Under the pieces are notes generated by a model that was not told the DNA's origin, made no database searches, and saw only the letters and a list, made by a program, of their open reading frames with translations. A program made the position numbers and the translations under genes. A DNA stretch of 19,764 nucleotides from Oscillospiraceae bacterium UBA4632 (lineage in GTDB: Bacteria; Bacillota; Clostridia; Oscillospirales; Oscillospiraceae): NCBI GenBank assembly GCA_002405995.1, contig DHMW01000044.1, positions 2,539 to 22,302 of the forward strand, given 5' to 3'. This document shows positions 15,467 through 19,764 of this stretch, in pieces. Numbering within the stretch: the stretch's first letter is position 1; every line of letters starts with the position of its first letter.

Positions 15467-15501
15467 AACGGGGCGGCGGCTGCGGTAGCCGCCGCCTCGT
15501 T
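15467..15501 (-). terminator. Intercistronic hairpin (attenuator) between SBP2 and permease genes
   Basis: A 15-bp stem (15467-15481 with 15487-15501, one non-Watson-Crick pair) and a 5-nt loop are followed on the minus strand by CTTTTCATT, a weak T-tract. It lies between the SBP2 stop (15539) and the permease start (15397). It probably lets most transcripts end after SBP2, or protects their 3' ends, giving excess binding protein. Confidence 0.6.
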
Positions 15502-15538
15502 ATTTGCTGCTGCGGGGTGACGCGGGCGGAGCGTCAGA

Positions 15539-16666
15539 TCACTCGGTCTTGAAGCGGTCCGCACCGGTGTCGGCGCCGGAGCTGCTCAGAGCGGTCATGA
15601 CCTCCTCAACGTAGGTCTTGATGTTCTTGGTGGCGTCGTCGAAGTCGTAATTCATCACGTTGTCCGGATCGAGGCCGAACTCCGCGGCAGCCTCGGGCTG
15701 GGTGGCGTTATCGATGACCAGGAACTGGTAGGAGCCGTTCTGGGCGGCGAGGTTCACGCACTCGGGAGAGAGCGCATACTCGATCCACAGCTTCGCGGCG
15801 TTGGGGTGCTTGGCGCCCTTGAAGATGGCGGTCGCACCGATCTCGCAGGAGGTGCCGGAGGAGGGGATGATGAGCTGGATGTTGTCGTAGCCGTTGTCCA
15901 GGATCTGGGTGATGCCGTCATGCAGGAAGCCGATGCCGATCACGCACTCACCGGTGCCGACGTTCTTGCTCGGGCCGGAGCCGGACTTGGTGTAGACTTC
16001 GATGTTCTTGTCGAGGTCAACGAGGTACTGGATGCCCTCGTCATGGCCGTACTTCTGGATCATGGTGTTGATGACGAGCTTGGCAGTGCCGGCGGTGTTG
16101 TAGTTGGACAGCCAGATCAGGCCCTTATACTCGGGCTTGAGCAGATCCTGCCAGTCCTGAGGAGCCTCAAGGCCCATGCGCTCGAGCTCGGTGGTGTTGA
16201 CCATGAAGCCGAGGATGCCGGTGTAGATGCCGTACCAGTAGCCGTCGGCATTCTTGTACTGGGGCTTGGTGATGTGAGAGGCGTTCTCCGCCTGATAAGC
16301 CTCGAGCAGGCCCTCGGCCGCGCAGACGTTGTACGGATCGGTCGTGCCGCCGAACCAGACGTCCGCGGACGGGTTGCCGTTCTCTTCCTCGATCTTCGCC
16401 TGGACCTCGCCGGTGGACAGGCGCTGATACTCGACCTTGATGCCATAGAGCTCTTCAAAGTGCTCGCAGGCGGCGGCGAGATACTCTTCCTCGCAGGAGC
16501 CGTAAACGACGAGCGAGCCCTCGGCCTGCGCCGCGGCGACGAGGTCGTTCTCTTCGGTGGTCTGCTGGTCGTCGGCCGGCTGCTGCTCGTCCGTCTTCTT
16601 GTCGCCGCAGGCGACGAGGGAGAGCAGCATCATGAGCGTCAGCAGCAGTGCAATAAGCTTCTTCAT
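15539..16666 (-). CDS. ABC transporter substrate-binding lipoprotein (AfuA-like), SBP2
   Basis: The 375-residue protein has a lipoprotein signal MKKLIALLLTLMMLLSLVAC (Cys20), an acidic linker rich in Gln and Asp, and a family-1 solute-binding domain: GSLVVYGSCEEEYLAAACEHF, ADVWFGGTTDPYNVCAAEG, FMVNTTELERMG, CVIGIGFLHDGITQ and TSCEIGATAIFKGAKHPNAAKLWIEYALSPE. In ferric-binding FbpA proteins the segment after GEVA-IG- carries a Tyr-Tyr pair; here it is FLHD, followed about 25 residues later by a Glu. From memory this matches the sugar-phosphate binders of the AfuA group; an alignment is needed. The start at 16666 has GGAGG 8 nt upstream. It is the first gene of an SBP, permease, ATPase operon. 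Confidence 0.92.
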   Translation of the reverse strand: MKKLIALLLTLMMLLSLVACGDKKTDEQQPADDQQTTEENDLVAAAQAEGSLVVYGSCEEEYLAAACEHFEELYGIKVEYQRLSTGEVQAKIEEENGNPSADVWFGGTTDPYNVCAAEGLLEAYQAENASHITKPQYKNADGYWYGIYTGILGFMVNTTELERMGLEAPQDWQDLLKPEYKGLIWLSNYNTAGTAKLVINTMIQKYGHDEGIQYLVDLDKNIEVYTKSGSGPSKNVGTGECVIGIGFLHDGITQILDNGYDNIQLIIPSSGTSCEIGATAIFKGAKHPNAAKLWIEYALSPECVNLAAQNGSYQFLVIDNATQPEAAAEFGLDPDNVMNYDFDDATKNIKTYVEEVMTALSSSGADTGADRFKTE

Positions 16667-16731
16667 GCTATGTTCCTCCATTTTCAGTTAATGCGGGAGG
16701 CACGGGACCCCCGTCCCTCACCGATTCTGAA

Positions 16732-16760
16732 ATTTTAACGCCTGCATGAATAAATATCAA
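16732..16760 (-). promoter_or_regulatory. Promoter of the SBP2-permease-ATPase operon
   Basis: On the minus strand, TTGATA (16755-16760) and TAAAAT (16732-16737) are separated by 17 bp. Transcription would start near 16725, giving a leader of about 60 nt that contains a small GGGAC/GTCCC hairpin (16704-16717). Two direct repeats lie just upstream. Confidence 0.7.
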
Positions 16761-16775
16761 GCTTCACAAATAAAA

Positions 16776-16807
16776 TTGTCAGTTTTGCACGTGTTTTGTC
16801 AGTTTTG
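16776..16807. promoter_or_regulatory. Pair of 12-bp direct repeats, candidate AraC-type regulator site
   Basis: TTGTCAGTTTTG occurs at 16776-16787 and again, identically, at 16796-16807, a 20-bp period (two helical turns). The pair lies about 50-80 bp upstream of the predicted SBP2 start point, between the promoter and the mgtC terminator. Two same-face direct repeats are the usual binding pattern of AraC-family activators, which matches the response regulator at 9033-9782. Confidence 0.65.
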
Positions 16808-16824
16808 TCCCCAATCATATGAAA

Positions 16825-16850
16825 ATGCACGGGATGTCGCTCCCGTGCAT
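16825..16850. terminator. Hairpin terminator downstream of the mgtC-family gene
   Basis: A perfect 10-bp stem (ATGCACGGGA at 16825-16834 with TCCCGTGCAT at 16841-16850) has a 6-nt loop. On the minus strand the final bases run into TTTTC. It lies 25 nt after the stop codon at 16875. The T-tract is short, so termination may be partial. Confidence 0.7.
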
Positions 16851-16874
16851 GTTTTCTTTGCCGCGCCCGCGGAC

Positions 16875-17570
16875 TCATACAAGCGTCAGGTAGACCACGC
16901 CCTCGATCTGCTCCATCTCGGCGATCGCCGTCTCGAGCGTCGTTTTCTTTCCCACCCGGAGCATGAACGTGCCGCACAGCGGCGCGCGCTCCTCGCCGTA
17001 GGTCGGCTCGTTATAAAGGCTGAAGTCGGAAAGGACATAGCCGTGCTCGCGCGCAAAGCGCACCAGCCTGCCGATGACCTGCGTGGAGCGCATCTCGCAG
17101 TAGATCTCAGAGATCCGCTGCCGCTTTTCAACGCGCTGATCGACCAGGCGCAGGATATTCATGGCGACGAGTATGAAGGCGTAGCAGACCGTGCCGCCTG
17201 TATAAAAGCCCGCGCCGAGCGCCAGCCCGATATTCGCCACCGCCCACAGCCCGGCGGCGGTGGTCAGCCCCCGGATCTCCCGGCTCTTGGTGACAAGGAT
17301 CGTGCCCGCGCCGAGAAAGCCCAGCCCCGTGATGACCGACGCCGGCATACGCACAAGGTCCGTCGTGCCGACGGACTGGCCGATGAAGATGTTTGTCATC
17401 ATCACCAGCGCCGATGCGTCCGCGACGATGATATAGGTGCGGAAGCCCGCCGCCTGCTTGTGCCGCTCGCGCTCGTAGCCGAGCGTGCCGGCATACACGG
17501 TGGTCAGCAGCAGCCTCACCGTGATCTCAAGGATCGAGAGCTGGGGCAGCCCCTCCAGAACGCTCTGCAT
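16875..17570 (-). CDS. MgtC/SapB family membrane protein
   Basis: The 231-residue protein has several N-terminal membrane helices containing the family motif: GYERERHKQAAGFRTYIIV, then ASVITGLGFLGAGTIL and REIRGLTTAAGLWAVANIGLALG. A soluble C-terminal half from about residue 145 (RISEIYCEMRST to EGVVYLTLV) looks like the ACT-type domain of MgtC. MgtC proteins are linked to growth in low magnesium, to F1Fo ATPase inhibition and to phosphate homeostasis in Salmonella; those roles are not shown for clostridial members. The start at 17570 (MQSVLEGL) has GGAGG 7 nt upstream; an ATG two codons earlier lies almost on the Shine-Dalgarno. It has its own promoter and terminator and diverges from the phosphoketolase gene. 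Confidence 0.92.
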   Translation of the reverse strand: MQSVLEGLPQLSILEITVRLLLTTVYAGTLGYERERHKQAAGFRTYIIVADASALVMMTNIFIGQSVGTTDLVRMPASVITGLGFLGAGTILVTKSREIRGLTTAAGLWAVANIGLALGAGFYTGGTVCYAFILVAMNILRLVDQRVEKRQRISEIYCEMRSTQVIGRLVRFAREHGYVLSDFSLYNEPTYGEERAPLCGTFMLRVGKKTTLETAIAEMEQIEGVVYLTLV

Positions 17571-17604
17571 CCGCATTCCTCCCCACATTTTTGATTTGCA
17601 GACC

Positions 17605-17633
17605 AGTATAACCGACGCGGACGCAAAAAACAA
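17605..17633 (-). promoter_or_regulatory. Sigma-A type promoter of the mgtC-family gene
   Basis: On the minus strand, TTGTTT (17628-17633) and TATACT (17605-17610) are separated by 17 bp. Transcription would start near 17598, leaving a leader of fewer than 30 nt, too short for the long regulatory leader known from Salmonella mgtC. Confidence 0.65.
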
Positions 17634-17826
17634 CGCGATAATCGTCCGATTTCAAGGGTAAATCTGTCATTTTTCCCTCCGGCGGCAGCAAAATGCGTTC
17701 TGCCGCCGCGCGGCGGCGGGCGCTTTTCCGCGCAGCGCCCCATCGCCCCGTTCCGGCAGCGCTTTCATTTAAGTCTTTTCTTAAAATACAATATTTTGCC
17801 ATTCTGTTAAATATGCAGCCTCCGTA
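17634..17826. other. Intergenic region between the mgtC and phosphoketolase promoters
   Basis: The gap between the two divergent genes (17571-17890) is 320 bp. Apart from the two promoters it holds a T-rich stretch (CTGTCATTTTTC at 17664-17675), a GC-rich block with the palindrome at 17703-17716 and a GGGCGC/GCGCCC hairpin (17718-17740), and an AT-rich block (17765-17825) containing TTTAAG/CTTAAA. A second, weaker -10-like TACAAT lies near 17786-17791. I see no small gene, riboswitch or tRNA in it. Confidence 0.5.
17703..17716. repeat. 14-bp GC palindrome, copy 2
   Basis: CCGCCGCGCGGCGG is identical to the palindrome at 8922-8935. Both copies are intergenic and near promoters. Two copies of such a low-complexity GC string could be coincidence. 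Confidence 0.5.
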
Positions 17827-17855
17827 TTGATTTTCACACAGTTAATGGCTACACT
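17827..17855 (+). promoter_or_regulatory. Promoter of the phosphoketolase gene
   Basis: TTGATT (17827-17832) and TACACT (17850-17855) are separated by 17 bp. An AT-rich tract lies immediately upstream and could act as an UP element. Transcription would start near 17862, and a full AAGGAGGT ribosome binding site (17877-17884) lies 6 nt before the ATG at 17891. Confidence 0.65.
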
Positions 17856-17890
17856 AATTTCAGCGAATCAAAAACGAAGGAGGTAATTCC

Positions 17891-19764
17891 ATGCCCGCAC
17901 CGAAATCAGCCGCAAGGCTCTCCAAAAAGCCGCCGCTGTCGCCGCAGGAGCTCAAGCAGATCGACGCTTACTGGCGCGCGGCGAACTATCTGACCGCCTG
18001 CCAGCTCTATCTTCTCGATAACCCTCTGCTCGAGCGTCCGCTGCGCGAGAGCGACTTAAAGCAGACCATCGTCGGCCACTGGGGCACCTGCCCGGGCCAG
18101 AACTTCATCTACACGCACTTGGACCGCGTCATCAAGCGCGACGATCTCGACATGATCTACCTCTCCGGTCCCGGCCACGGCGGCAACGCCATGGTCGCGC
18201 AGGACTGGCTGGACGGCAGCTATACCGAGATCTACCCCAACATCACGCGCGACAAGGAGGGCATGCAGAAGCTCTTCAAGCGCTTTTCCTTCCCCGGCGG
18301 CATCCCGAGCCATGTTGCGCCCGAAACGCCCGGCTCCATCCATGAGGGCGGCGAGCTGGGCTACTCCCTCGCCCACGCGTTCGGCGCGGTGGCGGATAAC
18401 CCCGATCTGATCGCCGCCTGCGTCGTCGGCGACGGCGAGGCGGAAACAGGCCCGCTCGCCACGTCCTGGCACGGCAATAAGTTCATGAACCCGATCACCG
18501 ACGGCGCGGTGCTGCCGATCCTGCACTTAAACGGCTTCAAGATCGCAAACCCGACCATCTTCTCCCGCATGAGCCACGAGGAGGTCGAGTGCTTCTTCCG
18601 CGGCTGCGGCTGGGAGCCGCGCTTTGTCGAGGGCAGCGAGCCTGAGCTCATGCACCAGCAGATGGCTGCCGCGCTCGACTGGGCCATCCGCGAAATCAAG
18701 CGCATCCAGCGCGCCGCGCGCGAGAGCGGCAAGGCGAGCCGCCCGCGCTGGCCGATGCTCGTGCTGCGCACGCCGAAGGGCTGGACGGGGCCCAAGGAGG
18801 TTGACGGCCTGCCGGTCGAGGGCTGCTGGCGCGCCCACCAGGTGCCCATCTCCATGGGCGCGGACGAGAAAAAGCACCTGCCGCTGCTCGAGCAGTGGCT
18901 GCGCTCGTACAAGCCTGAGGAGCTGTTCAACCCCGACGGCACGCCGGTGGAGCTCGTCGCGTCCTTCCCGCCCACGGGCGAGCGCCGCATGGGCGCGAAC
19001 CCGCACGCGAACGGCGGGCTTCTCCTGCGCGACCTGCGCACGCCCGACTTCCGCGACTACGCCGTCGATATCCCCGCCCCCGGCGCGGTCGAGGCGCAGG
19101 ATATGTACGTCCTCGGCACCTATGTGCGCGACGTAATGAAGCTCAACATGGACTCGCGCAACTTCCGCATCTTCGCGCCCGACGAGACGGCGTCCAACCG
19201 CCTGCAGGCCGTGTTTGACGTCACGGGCCGCCGCTTCCTTGACGAGCAGATCGAGGGCATCGACGATCACCTTGACCCCGATGGCCGCGTGATGGACTCC
19301 ATGCTCTCCGAGCACTTCTGCGAGGGCTTTCTCGAAGGCTACCTGCTCACCGGCCGCCACGGCTTCTTCGACAGCTACGAGGCCTTCATCCGCATCGTGG
19401 ACTCGATGTTCTCCCAGCACGCCAAGTGGCTCAAGATGTGCAATGAGCTGCCCTGGCGGCACGATATCGCGTCGCTCAACTATATCCTCGCCTCCAACGT
19501 CTGGCAGCAGGATCACAACGGCTTCACGCATCAGGACCCCGGCTTCCTCGACCACGTTGCCAACAAGAAGGCGGACGTCGTGCGCATGTATCTGCCGCCC
19601 GATGCCAACTGCCTGCTCTCCTGCTTCGACCACTGCATCAAGAGCCGCAACTATGTGAACGTCATCGTCGCGAGCAAGCACCCGCGCCCGCAGTGGCTGA
19701 CGATGGAGCAGGCCGTCAAGCACTGCACGCAGGGCATCGGCATCTGGGAGTGGGCCTCGAACGA
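17891..19764 (+). CDS. xfp: Phosphoketolase (xylulose-5-phosphate/fructose-6-phosphate), N-terminal 624 residues, cut by window edge
   Basis: This cytoplasmic, thiamine-diphosphate-dependent enzyme cleaves xylulose 5-phosphate and/or fructose 6-phosphate with phosphate to acetyl phosphate plus glyceraldehyde 3-phosphate or erythrose 4-phosphate. Family signatures are intact: VGHWGTCPGQNF (His63), LSGPGHGGNAM (His96), IPSHVAPETPGSIHEGGELG (His141), and the cofactor site GDGEAETGPLATSWHGNKF (180-198). Later come VLRTPKGWTGPKEVDG, SQHAKWLKM and QDHNGFTHQDPGF. The frame is open to the window edge; family members are roughly 790-820 residues, so the C-terminal part is missing. The start is fixed by a near-perfect Shine-Dalgarno. 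Specificity for one or both substrates cannot be read from this. It is monocistronic as far as visible, divergent from the mgtC-family gene. Confidence 0.97.
   Translation, partial: MPAPKSAARLSKKPPLSPQELKQIDAYWRAANYLTACQLYLLDNPLLERPLRESDLKQTIVGHWGTCPGQNFIYTHLDRVIKRDDLDMIYLSGPGHGGNAMVAQDWLDGSYTEIYPNITRDKEGMQKLFKRFSFPGGIPSHVAPETPGSIHEGGELGYSLAHAFGAVADNPDLIAACVVGDGEAETGPLATSWHGNKFMNPITDGAVLPILHLNGFKIANPTIFSRMSHEEVECFFRGCGWEPRFVEGSEPELMHQQMAAALDWAIREIKRIQRAARESGKASRPRWPMLVLRTPKGWTGPKEVDGLPVEGCWRAHQVPISMGADEKKHLPLLEQWLRSYKPEELFNPDGTPVELVASFPPTGERRMGANPHANGGLLLRDLRTPDFRDYAVDIPAPGAVEAQDMYVLGTYVRDVMKLNMDSRNFRIFAPDETASNRLQAVFDVTGRRFLDEQIEGIDDHLDPDGRVMDSMLSEHFCEGFLEGYLLTGRHGFFDSYEAFIRIVDSMFSQHAKWLKMCNELPWRHDIASLNYILASNVWQQDHNGFTHQDPGFLDHVANKKADVVRMYLPPDANCLLSCFDHCIKSRNYVNVIVASKHPRPQWLTMEQAVKHCTQGIGIWEWASN

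Noticed and set aside
4462..16666. Plain annotation of both importers as ferric iron transporters
   Set aside because: The permeases and ATPases are of that broad class, but none of the three binding proteins shows the Tyr-Tyr iron-ligand motif, and the linked phosphatase and HptRSA-like sensor point elsewhere. Iron is not fully excluded.
16776..16807. Direct repeats as part of a CRISPR array
   Set aside because: There are only two 12-bp units with an 8-bp spacer, and no further copies or cas genes. An operator is the simpler reading.
17571..17890. Riboswitch, small RNA or small gene in the 320-bp gap
   Set aside because: Promoters account for both ends; the rest shows only a GC palindrome, a small hairpin and AT-rich tracts, with no recognisable riboswitch core and no ribosome-binding-site-plus-ORF pair.

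Overview
The window looks like a chromosomal segment of a GC-rich, Gram-positive anaerobe in the Clostridia; Oscillospiraceae or a close relative is my inference. The grounds are strong AGGAGG-type ribosome binding sites, sigma-A type promoters with 17-bp spacers, lipobox lipoproteins as substrate-binding proteins, a murA-ftsQ-ftsZ cell-wall/division cluster, YesM/YesN-style two-component proteins and a phosphoketolase. I see no rRNA, tRNA, CRISPR array, insertion sequence or phage gene.

Left part (1-3833): three division and cell-wall genes read leftwards, murA, ftsQ and the start of ftsZ (cut by the window edge). murA and ftsZ each have a recognisable promoter. Diverging from murA is a membrane-anchored endonuclease/exonuclease/phosphatase-fold (EEP) protein. 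A perfect bidirectional hairpin terminator ends that gene and also encodes the last codons of the next gene.

Middle part (3863-16666): all genes read leftwards and form three operons. From right to left: (a) lipoprotein SBP2, fused permease and ATPase (16666-12608), closed by a strong terminator; (b) a sensing module of lipoprotein SBP, YesM/LytS-type histidine kinase and YesN/AraC-type response regulator with overlapping reading frames (12465-9033); (c) lipoprotein SBP1, ATPase, fused permease and a YihX-like HAD phosphatase (8855-3863). The permeases and ATPases are of the FbpBC/AfuBC/PhnTUV type, usually auto-annotated as ferric iron transporters. The module in (b) has the same three-part design as HptA-HptS-HptR of Staphylococcus aureus, which senses external hexose phosphate. 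SBP2 has FLHD where ferric-binding proteins carry a Tyr-Tyr pair. With the coupled sugar-phosphatase-like HAD, this suggests uptake and sensing of phosphorylated sugars (or another organophosphate) rather than iron. That reading is inference.

Right part (16875-19764): an MgtC/SapB family membrane protein reads leftwards. Across a 320-bp divergent intergenic region, a phosphoketolase gene reads rightwards and runs off the window. Phosphoketolase consumes xylulose 5-phosphate and/or fructose 6-phosphate, so it would be a natural sink for imported sugar phosphates; whether the genes are co-regulated is unknown.

Putative control sites include a pair of identical 12-bp direct repeats 20 bp apart upstream of the SBP2 promoter (a good candidate response-regulator site), a consensus -10 with a poor -35 ahead of SBP1, and hairpins between each SBP gene and its downstream transporter genes.
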